From assembly GCF_008973755.1 (NCBI RefSeq), contig NZ_WBOM01000004.1, forward strand, positions 372,001 through 436,000: DNA of 64,000 nt, written 5' to 3'. Position numbers and translations under genes: made by a program. The notes beneath the pieces are model-generated. The model was not told where the DNA came from. It did not search any database and saw nothing but the letters and a program-made list of their open reading frames with translations. Shown one piece after another: positions 36,306-45,114 of this stretch (positions within the stretch are counted from its first letter, which is position 1; each line of letters opens with the position of its first letter). This stretch comes from Nitrincola alkalilacustris. GTDB taxonomy: Bacteria > Pseudomonadota > Gammaproteobacteria > Pseudomonadales > Balneatricaceae.

Positions 36306-37062
36306 TATCTCTTTCACCTTTTTCAAGTGTAAGCAAAAAACGCTCCAGGCTTTCCGTTAACTGGCGATCACGTTGCAATACTGCAGCAAAGCGCTGTGTC
36401 TCATCAGCGTGAACACTTCGTGCGGTTATCAATATGATGGGAGTGGAACGATTAGGCCCAGACGATGCCTGTAACGCAGCAGCCAGAGCCTGGCTGTCAA
36501 TATCGCCCGGATCACGCGCTGAAATGATCAGATCAAAGCGCTGTCTGACCAGCAACTGAAGTGCACTCAGCCCAGTCTCAATCACCTTCACGTCATAGTG
36601 GTGATCAACCATGAACTGCTGGAAAAACTGTTGCATCAGCTGAGTAGGCTCAATGACAAGGCATGACTTACGAGCAGAGTTATGCTCCAGATATGACAGC
36701 TGCCGTGCCAGATCTCCCCACTCAGGAGCAGCCTGATCACGGGCGCGCTGTGCTATCTCGCGCATAAGATCCGTACCTGCAAGCAGCCTTTCCAGTTGAA
36801 GGGTATTTAGTGCCTGAGTTGACTGTTCCAGCAGGTCCTCAAGGTGATGGCACACTCGGCTCAGAAGATGCAGCCCATAGGTGCCACCGGAGCCTTTGAG
36901 ACTGTGAATGCGTCGCTTCAACTCAGCCATTACCGGCTCTGACAACTCCTTGTGTAAAGTATCAAATTGATGCTCAATCCAATCGACGTGTTCATCAAGG
37001 TCCAGCACAAACTCCTGTCGAAGATTAAACAAAACAGCCTGAACCTGGTCCTCATGCTCCAT
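36298..37062 (-). CDS. HPt protein with a degenerate receiver domain
   Basis: A 254-residue protein. The N-terminal HPt (about 1-110) carries His53 in RRIHSLKGSGGTYGL, so it can accept phosphate. The C-terminal half (about 130-250) has receiver-like spacing, but the phospho-Asp position reads IISARDPGD, the acidic pair is VIEPTQ, and the KP lysine is missing. It is therefore a pseudoreceiver, probably a protein-binding module. It overlaps cheR by 8 bp and the PAS kinase by 11 bp, so it is embedded in the chemosensory operon although such a protein is not part of standard che clusters. It may be a relay node between the PAS kinase, CheA and the many receivers. Confidence 0.82.
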   Translation of the reverse strand: MEHEDQVQAVLFNLRQEFVLDLDEHVDWIEHQFDTLHKELSEPVMAELKRRIHSLKGSGGTYGLHLLSRVCHHLEDLLEQSTQALNTLQLERLLAGTDLMREIAQRARDQAAPEWGDLARQLSYLEHNSARKSCLVIEPTQLMQQFFQQFMVDHHYDVKVIETGLSALQLLVRQRFDLIISARDPGDIDSQALAAALQASSGPNRSTPIILITARSVHADETQRFAAVLQRDRQLTESLERFLLTLEKGERDNG

Positions 37063-38605
37063 CGAGCGTCCTCCCGGTGCTCTTTTCAGGTAATCTCGAT
37101 ACCACCTGAGAGTGCAGAGGCCATTTCACCCAGAAACATGCTCCGCTTCTATGATCAGGGTCATAACCGATACTGCCATACATCTCTTGCGCTAAGTTTC
37201 TGGATATAAACAGGCCCAGTCCCATACCACCACTGGATCGTTTGTCCGAACCATCCGCCTGGGAGAAGCGCTGGAAAAGAAAGGGTTGAAACTCAACCGG
37301 CACACCCGGCCCCTGATCCTCGACCTGAATCACCACATCACCTTTGTGCTCATGCATTGATACTGTGACCACCCCGCTGTCTGGCGAAAATTTGATCGCA
37401 TTCGACAACAGATTACTGATGATCTGTCTGAAGCGTACCGGATCAAGCCACAGCGAACCTGCAGCCGTCATCTGCAGATCAATCAAGATACCTCTCTGAG
37501 CTGCAGTGACCTGATGACTTGCAATCACCTCAGGTAACAGTTGCTGCAGATCAACCTGAGAGTACTTGAATGTCAAAGTCCCCTGAGCAAGAGCCTCAAT
37601 ATCCAGCAGATCGTTTATCAAAATGCTCAACTGATCCGCATTCCTGGAGGCCATTTCCAGCAGTTGGCGCATTTCAACTGGCATATCAGAATAGATCCCC
37701 CCCTTCAGAAGCCCCAATGCTCCAGCAATAGCAGTCAGCGGTGTTCTCAGCTCATGGCTGATAGTGGAGATAAATTCCTGCTTGATCGACTCTGAGTGCT
37801 TGCGATCCGAAATATCCTGGACAGTGCCCACCAGTTTGAATGGCGTGCCGTCTGAGTTGAAACGTGTTTCTGCAAACTCCCGTACCCAGCGGATCTGGCC
37901 ATCTGCACGAATAATCCGGTGCTCAACGTCATGTATGCCGGTTTCAATAGCTCGCGCCTCACTGGCACGAAGCAAAGGAATATCTTCGGGATGAACAAAG
38001 CTGAAGAAAAGATCCACTGAGGGGGTTGTAACCTCCTTGTCCAGGCCGAAAATGTCATAAATAACATCCGACCACCATAACTCACCTGTAGTCAGCCATG
38101 CCTCCCAGTGGCCCAGTAGTACCATACGACTGGTATCCTCCAGACGTTTCTGCTCAGTACGCAGAATCTGGTTTGTTTGCAGTAACGCCTCTCTGGCAAG
38201 GTGTAACTCTGTGACATCCCATATAAAGCCATCAAGAAAAAGCAGGTCACCGTCATCGTTGAATACCCCTCTTCCAATTTCCTGCACCCATATGATGCGT
38301 CCATCGGCATGCAGCATTCGGTATTCGATACGAAACCCCTGGCGCAGAGCGAGATTCTGGTCAACGCAGAATTTCACATCATGCATGTCCTCAGGCAGTA
38401 TCAGATCCTGAAAGCACATTGGCCGCTTGCTAACAGATGAGACATAAAAGAGATCTGGAGAGTAGCCCAGCATCTCTTCTATGTAGGCACTGATATGGAA
38501 TACCGTCCAGCCATCATCATTGGCGCAGCGATAAGCGACACCAGGAAGGTTATCCATCAAGTCCCGGAACTGATGGTCCACAGGTTCAGAACTCGCCCCA
38601 GTCAT
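37052..38605 (-). CDS. Soluble PAS-PAS sensor histidine kinase inserted in the chemosensory operon
   Basis: A 517-residue kinase with two PAS domains (about 10-135 and 150-270), HisKA with His284 (STISHELRTPLTA), and a HATPase with NLLSNAIKF and GMGLGLFI. It has no membrane segment and no receiver. Its ATG lies inside the last codons of the upstream receptor gene (20-bp overlap), and the ribosome site AGAGGAAG is formed by codons for the receptor's acidic tail. It also overlaps the HPt gene downstream by 11 bp. This tight coupling implies stoichiometric production with the receptor and HPt protein, which are the best candidates for functional partners. Its kinase core is paralogous to those at 7542 and 46788. 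Confidence 0.9.
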   Translation of the reverse strand: MTGASSEPVDHQFRDLMDNLPGVAYRCANDDGWTVFHISAYIEEMLGYSPDLFYVSSVSKRPMCFQDLILPEDMHDVKFCVDQNLALRQGFRIEYRMLHADGRIIWVQEIGRGVFNDDGDLLFLDGFIWDVTELHLAREALLQTNQILRTEQKRLEDTSRMVLLGHWEAWLTTGELWWSDVIYDIFGLDKEVTTPSVDLFFSFVHPEDIPLLRASEARAIETGIHDVEHRIIRADGQIRWVREFAETRFNSDGTPFKLVGTVQDISDRKHSESIKQEFISTISHELRTPLTAIAGALGLLKGGIYSDMPVEMRQLLEMASRNADQLSILINDLLDIEALAQGTLTFKYSQVDLQQLLPEVIASHQVTAAQRGILIDLQMTAAGSLWLDPVRFRQIISNLLSNAIKFSPDSGVVTVSMHEHKGDVVIQVEDQGPGVPVEFQPFLFQRFSQADGSDKRSSGGMGLGLFISRNLAQEMYGSIGYDPDHRSGACFWVKWPLHSQVVSRLPEKSTGRTLDGA

Positions 38606-40532
38606 CTTCTTCCTCTATCTGTGGTTTTGGAATTCGACGTGGCGTTCCTGATGCTCTGGGTGCAGCAGCGCTGGCTGGTGCCAACAGGGCTGGCCTCCCT
38701 GTTTGCTGGATATTTATCCTGAAACGCGTTACCAGCAGGTTCAGCTCTTCTGCCTGAGACTGCTGGCTTTCTGCCGCGGCAGCAGCTTCTTCAACCAGAG
38801 CAGCATTCTGCTGAGTCATCTCATCCATCTGATTCACTGCCACCGATATATTCTCGATACCCCGCGCCTGCTCTTCAGAGGCAGCGGATATTTCTGCATT
38901 GATATCAGTAACACGCTGGATAGAGGTCACCACATCCTGCATCGTATTGCCGGCCTGTTTGACCAGACTGTCACCACGCTCAATCTTGCTGACTGAATCG
39001 GATATCAGTTGTTTGATGTCCTTCGCTGCATTGGCTGACCGCTGAGCCAGGGTCCTGACCTCTGATGCGACCACTGCAAACCCACGCCCCTGATCACCGG
39101 CACGCGCGGCTTCAACTGCGGCATTCAATGCAAGAATGTTGGTCTGGAAAGCGATGCCATCAATTACACCGATGATATCTGCAATTTTCTGAGCCGAATG
39201 GTTAATTTCAGACATGGTGCTGACAACCTGCTGAACAACATCCCCACCCTCGGCTGCAACCTTCGACGCCTGTGAAGAGAGGATGTTGGCCTGTCTTGCG
39301 TTATCAGCATTCTGCTTAACAGTTGACGTAAGCTCTTCCATGCTGGAGGCGGTTTCCTCAAGGCTGGACGCTTGCTCCTCAGTACGTGATGACAAATCCG
39401 TGTTACCAACCGCTATCTCTTTTGCTGCAGTACTGATCACATCGGCGGCCGAACGTATTGCGCCGATCATCTCAGAGAGGCTTTCCGCTGTTTCGTTGCA
39501 GCCATTCTTCAACTCTTCAAAGCTGCCGCCATAACTGCCAGTGACCCTCTGAGAGAGATCGCCCTCAGAAATCGCGCTCAATACCTGATTAATATCATTC
39601 AGCCCGTTTTGGGTTGTATTTAACAGTGCATTGAGTCCTTCCGCCAGCTTCAGGAAGAATGCAGTTTTGTTTGCTGTATCAATCCGGGTTGTAAAGTCAC
39701 CCCGCCCGGCTGCCTCTACAGCAGCACTGACCTCATTTTCTATTCCCACCTCCTGAGTTCTGTCGAGCCACTCAACCACAGAACCCAGTCGCTCACCACT
39801 TTCGGAGTTAATGGGGTTAACAATCAAGCGAAAATGGAGTCGCCCAACCTGTATGTTTGCCGTATGTGTTTTAGTCAGTGATGACAAAAGGTTCATTTGG
39901 TGGGATGGGTTTTTGTGGAAAACATCCATATTGCTACCGACAATTTTATCAACAGAAAAGTGGGGCAGTTCCTGACGAAGATCTGCCTCGACCAGTCGTA
40001 GCATTTTTTCAACGGCACTGTTTATATATATGATTTTCCGGTCATTGTCGGCAATCATGATATTAGTCGATGTAGTATCCAGCGCACCCAGAATCCTACT
40101 TAACTCGTGTTCGGCTGCTATCTCTTTAGTTCTATCCTGCCATTCGACAACCGTTCCCAGACGCTCGCCATCGGCAGCAAAAATCGGGTTGGCTATTAAT
40201 CTGAAATGGCGATTTGTTACCTGAATATTACCCACATAGGTATCCTTCAATCTCGCCAGGAGCTGGTTTTGATGAGAAGGGTTCTTATGGAAAATATCCA
40301 TATTGCTGCCGACCACACTGTCCACGGAAAAATGAGGCAACGAAGCTTTCAGATCACTTTCTGCCTCTCGCAACATCTGCTCAACAGCCTTATTCATATA
40401 AACAATATTACGATCTGCATCAGCAATCATTATATTGGTGGAGGTAGAATCCAAGGCTGATTTTATCCGCAACATGAAAGCATTTTGCATCTGCTGTTGA
40501 GCATCGCTGCCAAACCAAGATTTAATATTCAT
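38586..40532 (-). CDS. Soluble methyl-accepting chemotaxis protein, tandem PAS (Aer2/McpB-like)
   Basis: A 648-residue receptor without membrane segments. Two PAS domains (about 22-145 and 147-270) are near duplicates; each contains NIMIAD, a GSNMD(I/V)FHKNPSHQ block and VVEW. A HAMP-like segment (about 275-345) and the MCP signalling hairpin follow, with the tip near AFQTNILALNAAVEAARAG. The C-terminus is EEDDWGEF: the last five residues fit the x-aromatic-x-x-aromatic tether for CheR/CheB/CheD, comparable to GWEEF of P. aeruginosa Aer2. Related PAS domains can bind heme and sense O2, but no ligand can be fixed here. Its start overlaps the cheW stop by 1 bp. Confidence 0.93.
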   Translation of the reverse strand: MNIKSWFGSDAQQQMQNAFMLRIKSALDSTSTNIMIADADRNIVYMNKAVEQMLREAESDLKASLPHFSVDSVVGSNMDIFHKNPSHQNQLLARLKDTYVGNIQVTNRHFRLIANPIFAADGERLGTVVEWQDRTKEIAAEHELSRILGALDTTSTNIMIADNDRKIIYINSAVEKMLRLVEADLRQELPHFSVDKIVGSNMDVFHKNPSHQMNLLSSLTKTHTANIQVGRLHFRLIVNPINSESGERLGSVVEWLDRTQEVGIENEVSAAVEAAGRGDFTTRIDTANKTAFFLKLAEGLNALLNTTQNGLNDINQVLSAISEGDLSQRVTGSYGGSFEELKNGCNETAESLSEMIGAIRSAADVISTAAKEIAVGNTDLSSRTEEQASSLEETASSMEELTSTVKQNADNARQANILSSQASKVAAEGGDVVQQVVSTMSEINHSAQKIADIIGVIDGIAFQTNILALNAAVEAARAGDQGRGFAVVASEVRTLAQRSANAAKDIKQLISDSVSKIERGDSLVKQAGNTMQDVVTSIQRVTDINAEISAASEEQARGIENISVAVNQMDEMTQQNAALVEEAAAAAESQQSQAEELNLLVTRFRINIQQTGRPALLAPASAAAPRASGTPRRIPKPQIEEEDDWGEF

Positions 40533-41038
40533 TATTGTGTCTCCTGCGCAGCTGAGCTGGCATCAAAAAGACCCAGCTCCTGGCTTGAAATTAGTTTTTC
40601 TATGTTAAGTAAAATGATCATGTTGTTATTAATTGGCGCGAGCCCAAAAAGATACTGACTATCAAAAGCCACACCAAATTCTGGAGGCGGTTTAATATCC
40701 TGTTTCTGAAAATTGATGACATCTGATACGGCATCCACAACGATGCCTACAATTCGATCGCCTATGTGTAGCATGATCACAATAGTAAACTCATTATATT
40801 CAGCCCGACCAACATCAAACTTGATGCGCAGATCAACAATAGGAACAACATCTCCTCGAAGATTCAGTACCCCTTTTATAAAAGGAGGCGCATTAGCAAT
40901 TTTAGTGACCGGCTCATATCCACGAATTTCACGCACCTGCATGATATCCAGGCCATAATGCTCATCACCCAGCGTGAAGGTTAAAAATTCACATGTACTG
41001 GATTCCGGTTTAATGGTGTCGCCTGCATTGTCACTCAT
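40532..41038 (-). CDS. cheW: Chemotaxis coupling protein CheW
   Basis: A 168-residue CheW adaptor that links CheA to receptors in the array. The domain spans about 16-160, with FLTFTLGDEHYGLDIMQV, PPFIKGVLNLRG and VVPIVDLR as landmark blocks. It overlaps cheA by 4 bp (ATGA) and the receptor gene by 1 bp (TAATG), typical of a single operon. A short tail beyond the domain (SAAQETQ) has no known role. Confidence 0.96.
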   Translation of the reverse strand: MSDNAGDTIKPESSTCEFLTFTLGDEHYGLDIMQVREIRGYEPVTKIANAPPFIKGVLNLRGDVVPIVDLRIKFDVGRAEYNEFTIVIMLHIGDRIVGIVVDAVSDVINFQKQDIKPPPEFGVAFDSQYLFGLAPINNNMIILLNIEKLISSQELGLFDASSAAQETQ

Positions 41039-42915
41039 ACCGTTTCCTTCATCATCAGAGATTCATCTACCCGCTGAGCCAGAGACTCAGCATCAAGTAT
41101 CAGGGCTACGCTGCCATCACCCATGATGGTAGCCCCGGCAATGCCCGGAACTCGCCGGTAATGCTGCTCAAGACTTTTGATCACCACCTGCTGTTGCCCG
41201 ATAAGGTCATCCACCATCAGTGCAAATCTGGTTTTGCTCGTTTCAATCAGCACCAGTATCGCTTCAGAGATGGCTGTTCGTGCACCTTCAACCTGCATCA
41301 CCTGATACAGTGGCACTATGGGCCAGTAGGCGTCCCTGAGTTCCAGCATCTCCTGCTTCTTGATCTGTTTGATCTGCTCAGGAGATGGTTGAACAGACTC
41401 AATAATATTCACGAGAGGGATAATGAAGTGCTGTTCTCCGACAGCAACAGACATGCCATCCAGAATAGCCAGTGTCAGCGGCAAACGAATCTGAAACTTA
41501 GCCCCCTCTCCGGTACGGGACTCAATTTCGATCCGCCCGCCCATGTGTTCAATATTTCGTTTGACAACGTCCATGCCAACGCCACGCCCTGAAACATCTG
41601 TCACCTCTGCTGCGGTGGAGAAGCCTGGTGCCATGATCAACTGCCATACCTGCGAGTCCGTTGGATGTTCCGGCAATTCTATGGACTTCTCTGCCGCTTT
41701 CTGCAGAATTCGCTCACGATTCAAGCCTGCACCATCGTCGATAACACTGATAAGTATATTGCCGCCCTTTTGCTCAGCCCTCAGTGTCAGACGACCACAT
41801 TCAGGTTTGCCTTTTCGCAGACGCTCTTCCGGTTGTTCGATCCCATGATCAAGACTGTTGCGGACAAGATGAGTCAGCGGATCTGCAAGGCGCTCAATCA
41901 GCCCTTTATCAATTTCTGTCTGCCCACCCTCCACAACTAACTCCACACGCTTGTGCAGCTTGGAGGACAGATCGCGCACCACACGAGGAAAACGATTGAA
42001 TACAAAGGAGATAGGCAGCATTCTTATCGACATGATGCTCTCCTGCAGCTCTCGAGTATTGCGTTCCAACTCAACAAGTGCAGCATGCAGCCGTTCAGTT
42101 TCAGGCCCTTGTACTTCTGAACCGATCAGGTTTAGCATGGATTGTGTGATCACCAGCTCACCCACCATATTCACAAGTTGATCGACCTTTACTATGTCGA
42201 CCCTGATGGAGCTGGCTTCTCGCTCACTGCGTTGAGCAGGTTGCGAACTATCAGGCCGTACAACTGGCTTTGCAGGCGCTGTTTCGGTTGTGTTTGATGG
42301 CTGTGCAGGTGATGAAGTCGCAGCCACATCGGTGGGAGCAGCACCAGCAACTGGCACTTCCGGCAACTCAGCCGTAGCGGGCAGTGGCTCAAAAAAACCA
42401 AAGCCATCATCACTCCCAGCCTGTTCCGACTCATCCTGATCAAAGAAACCATAGGAGTCATCCCTTCCCGGTTGTTGCAGTGGCTCAAAGAAACCATAGC
42501 CCTGTTCGACCTGGGGAGCAGGTCCTTCTGCTGTAAGCCAGACTTCAAGAGAGTGGGTTATGTCGCCTATCTCGGTCCAGTTTATCTCTGACTGGTTGCG
42601 GTAGCTTTCAAGTATGGCGCGCAGGTGGTCACTCGTTCCCAGCAAGCAGTCAACGAGTGGCTGAGTCAATGACATACTGCCGCTACGCACTTGTTCAAGA
42701 ATATTTTCCATGACATGCGTCACAGTGGTGAGCGCATCAAATCCAAAGATCCCGCTTCCTCCCTTGATGGAGTGGGCTGCGCGAAAAATGGTATCCAGAT
42801 CTTCAGCCTGAGGCGCACTCAGGTCGATGGCCATTAAAACACGCTCCATTTCATCCAGATGCTCATGCCCCTCCTCAAAGAAGGTGGCATGAAACTGACT
42901 CATATCAATACTCAT
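41035..42915 (-). CDS. cheA: Chemotaxis histidine kinase CheA with aromatic-GFF repeats replacing P2
   Basis: A 626-residue CheA. P1/HPt has phospho-His48 (RAAHSIKGGSGIFG). The linker (about 130-240) has three aromatic-Gly-Phe-Phe motifs at 140-143, 155-158 and 172-175. P3 dimerisation, the P4 kinase (HLVRNSLDHGIE, DDGAGLN, GRGVGMDVV) and P5 CheW-like domain follow. No folded P2 domain is apparent between P1 and P3. ATG 42915 (with GGGAG upstream) is preferred; the frame extends to a TTG at 42942. There is no C-terminal receiver. It lies between cheY and cheW in the cluster-2 order. Confidence 0.96.
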   Translation of the reverse strand: MSIDMSQFHATFFEEGHEHLDEMERVLMAIDLSAPQAEDLDTIFRAAHSIKGGSGIFGFDALTTVTHVMENILEQVRSGSMSLTQPLVDCLLGTSDHLRAILESYRNQSEINWTEIGDITHSLEVWLTAEGPAPQVEQGYGFFEPLQQPGRDDSYGFFDQDESEQAGSDDGFGFFEPLPATAELPEVPVAGAAPTDVAATSSPAQPSNTTETAPAKPVVRPDSSQPAQRSEREASSIRVDIVKVDQLVNMVGELVITQSMLNLIGSEVQGPETERLHAALVELERNTRELQESIMSIRMLPISFVFNRFPRVVRDLSSKLHKRVELVVEGGQTEIDKGLIERLADPLTHLVRNSLDHGIEQPEERLRKGKPECGRLTLRAEQKGGNILISVIDDGAGLNRERILQKAAEKSIELPEHPTDSQVWQLIMAPGFSTAAEVTDVSGRGVGMDVVKRNIEHMGGRIEIESRTGEGAKFQIRLPLTLAILDGMSVAVGEQHFIIPLVNIIESVQPSPEQIKQIKKQEMLELRDAYWPIVPLYQVMQVEGARTAISEAILVLIETSKTRFALMVDDLIGQQQVVIKSLEQHYRRVPGIAGATIMGDGSVALILDAESLAQRVDESLMMKETV

Positions 42916-42938
42916 TCCCCACTCCCAGATGGTTGAAA

Positions 42939-43304
42939 TCAACCCACCACTTTCGCTGTCACTTCCAGCAATTTGGCTGGATCAAAGGGTTTGACCATCC
43001 ATCCTGTCGCACCCGCAGCGCGACCCTGTGCCTTCATCGCATCACTCGACTCTGTCGTGAGTACAACAATTGGGGTGCGGGAATAAGCCGGTAGCTGGCG
43101 CAAGGAGCGAATCAATGTCAAACCATCCATGCGCGGCATATTCTGATCCGTCAGAACAAAGTCATAGCGCCCTGACTTGCACATATCGAGCGCTTGTTGC
43201 CCGTCCTGTGCGGTAGTGACAAGGTACCCCTTGGATTTCAAGGTCACCTCTACCATCTGACGAATGGACGCCGAGTCATCGACAACCAAAATCTGTTTAG
43301 CCAT
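42939..43304 (-). CDS. cheY: Chemotaxis response regulator CheY
   Basis: A 121-residue CheY-type receiver with D9/D10, phospho-Asp53 (LTDQNMPRMDG), LTTESS and VKPFDP. The frame opens upstream at ATG 43316, but the family N-terminus corresponds to MAKQILVVDDS at 43304. AGAGAG overlaps the upper ATG, so the start is not certain. The position directly before cheA matches cheY2 of P. aeruginosa cluster 2. Whether it contacts a flagellar motor or another output is not visible from sequence. Confidence 0.93.
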   Translation of the reverse strand: MAKQILVVDDSASIRQMVEVTLKSKGYLVTTAQDGQQALDMCKSGRYDFVLTDQNMPRMDGLTLIRSLRQLPAYSRTPIVVLTTESSDAMKAQGRAAGATGWMVKPFDPAKLLEVTAKVVG

Positions 43305-43335
43305 AGTGCACATCATCTCTCTTTAAATAGATTGT

Positions 43336-45114
43336 TTAACCGATCCTGACCTTGATCAGATTCCCCGGTGGCAATACCTCAAGCTGGGTACTGAGGCTAG
43401 CGACAAGTACAAGCCCACGTCCCGACATCATTCTGTCCTGCCTTTTCTGAATCTCTTGCATATCGAACCCTTCCCCGGTGTCACACACTTCTATGATCAA
43501 TCCGGCGTTCTCGTGACTGTTCTCGCCAGTTGGAGTCCAGCTCAGAAGGACATCAATCCTGTCAGCATCAGTGAGCTGGGACAGGCGCTCATCCCGCAAG
43601 GCAAGATACGTTGTAAATCCATCCACCTGCTCTTTTATCTGTGAGTCAAGACCCAGTAATCCATGATCAACCGCATTGGCGCAGAGCTCAGCCAGAATAG
43701 TGAAAACCCTTTCAGACAAAGCCTGATCAGCACCCATCTCCTGTAAGAACTGGCTGAACAGCAGAGGCACGCGATGCTGCCCCAGCTCAAGTCCTGCCTG
43801 AGAAAGCTGCCACTTGAAAGGGGAGTGATGACGCAAGCTGGTCAGCGGATCCAGCTCATCCTTCATGGAGTCATCTGACAGTGATTGCAGAACCCTCTGT
43901 GGCGCGACCACACATACCGACAGATCATCCATGACCGGTTCGCTGGCTCTGAAGTGTTCAAGCGCCTGCATAATCACATCAAGGGTTATATCTGGATCCG
44001 CTCTGAGACACATTTCCAACCGCCGATGACCAAACGGCTGGTGTTCCGGTGACATCTGCTCCGTTACCCCATCGCTGACCATCAGCAGGTAGTGGGTATC
44101 AACCAGAGAAAGAGGCTCAAGCGCGACATCAAAAAGATCATCCGACAGAATGCCAAGCGCCATATGACTGGAGCAAACACGACTCATGACTGAACCATCC
44201 TGACCGACCTGCAACAGTGCAGGCATGCCGCCATTCCAAACTTTGATCTCATCTCTGAGCGGATCCAGTTCAAGACAGATAGCTGCTACGAAACGGTCAT
44301 CAGGCGTGTCGCTGAGGAGATGGCGATTCAGCTCAATCAGTATTTGCTGCAGGCCAAAACCCTTTTGTGCCATCCCCTGGAATACACGAACGAGTGGCAG
44401 CAGTGTTATTGCAGCCGAAAGTCCGTGGCCGGTTGCATCTGTCAGCATGAAAAGATAACGACCTCCCGGTGTACGGGCGCTCAGCACCAGATCACCGCCA
44501 AATGCACTGCAGGAAACCACCTGAGCAAATACCCCCTGATCAACCAGATGGGTTCGACGCAACAGATAATCATAGGCAAAACGCGCCATTGACTCCTCCT
44601 GCTCTCGCTCAGCAATCAGCTCCAGCAGCAGGCTGTTCTGCTCAGCCAACTGCTCCTGCACCGTCTGACTCTGCAGTAATGCATTGACTTTGAAGGCCAG
44701 CAGATTGACGTCAAAGGGTTTGACGACATAATCCGATGCGCCTCGCGAAAAACAGCTCGCAAGAAATGACTGATCATGATTACCACTGATCATGATGACG
44801 GGCACAAACGCACGATCCCAGCTTTTAGCAGCTGCCATCAAATCAGGTAGTAAGTCGACCCCCTCACCATCACCCAGGTAGTTGTCGAGCAGGACCAGAT
44901 CGAAGCCATGCTGATCCTGCATCGCCGCATTAGCCGCCTTAAAGCTTGGTGCCTCAGACACCTCAAGCTCAAACTCAGAAACTCGGGAAGTCAGCACAGC
45001 GGACAGGAGCAAGCGCAATGAAGCATCATCCTCAACCACCAGCACTCGTCGCGCACGGGATGCGTCAGGATCATTATGGGTTGCCAGGCGGGTCAGCATC
45101 TGAGATCTGCTCAC
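43336..45114 (-). CDS. REC-PP2C-HATPase switch protein (HsbR-like)
   Basis: A 592-residue protein combining three activities. REC (about 22-150) has D29/D30, phospho-Asp77 (LLDNYLGDGEG) and VKPFD. The PP2C/SpoIIE phosphatase (about 190-400) has FGGDLVLSA, LTDATGHGLSAAIT and MVSDGVTEQM. The C-terminal RsbW-like HATPase (about 430-592) has AELCANAVDHG and VCDTGEGFD, a predicted Ser/Thr kinase. This is the architecture of P. aeruginosa HsbR, which phosphorylates or dephosphorylates the STAS protein HsbA depending on receiver phosphorylation. The STAS gene overlaps it by 4 bp (GTGA). The start is GTG 45114; ATG 45099 is an alternative. The chemotaxis genes begin 32 bp downstream. Confidence 0.9.
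   Translation of the reverse strand: MSRSQMLTRLATHNDPDASRARRVLVVEDDASLRLLLSAVLTSRVSEFELEVSEAPSFKAANAAMQDQHGFDLVLLDNYLGDGEGVDLLPDLMAAAKSWDRAFVPVIMISGNHDQSFLASCFSRGASDYVVKPFDVNLLAFKVNALLQSQTVQEQLAEQNSLLLELIAEREQEESMARFAYDYLLRRTHLVDQGVFAQVVSCSAFGGDLVLSARTPGGRYLFMLTDATGHGLSAAITLLPLVRVFQGMAQKGFGLQQILIELNRHLLSDTPDDRFVAAICLELDPLRDEIKVWNGGMPALLQVGQDGSVMSRVCSSHMALGILSDDLFDVALEPLSLVDTHYLLMVSDGVTEQMSPEHQPFGHRRLEMCLRADPDITLDVIMQALEHFRASEPVMDDLSVCVVAPQRVLQSLSDDSMKDELDPLTSLRHHSPFKWQLSQAGLELGQHRVPLLFSQFLQEMGADQALSERVFTILAELCANAVDHGLLGLDSQIKEQVDGFTTYLALRDERLSQLTDADRIDVLLSWTPTGENSHENAGLIIEVCDTGEGFDMQEIQKRQDRMMSGRGLVLVASLSTQLEVLPPGNLIKVRIG

Noticed and set aside
38586-40532. Calling the PAS-PAS receptor a heme oxygen sensor
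   Set aside because: The PAS type resembles Aer2 relatives, but the heme-coordinating residue cannot be identified confidently by eye.
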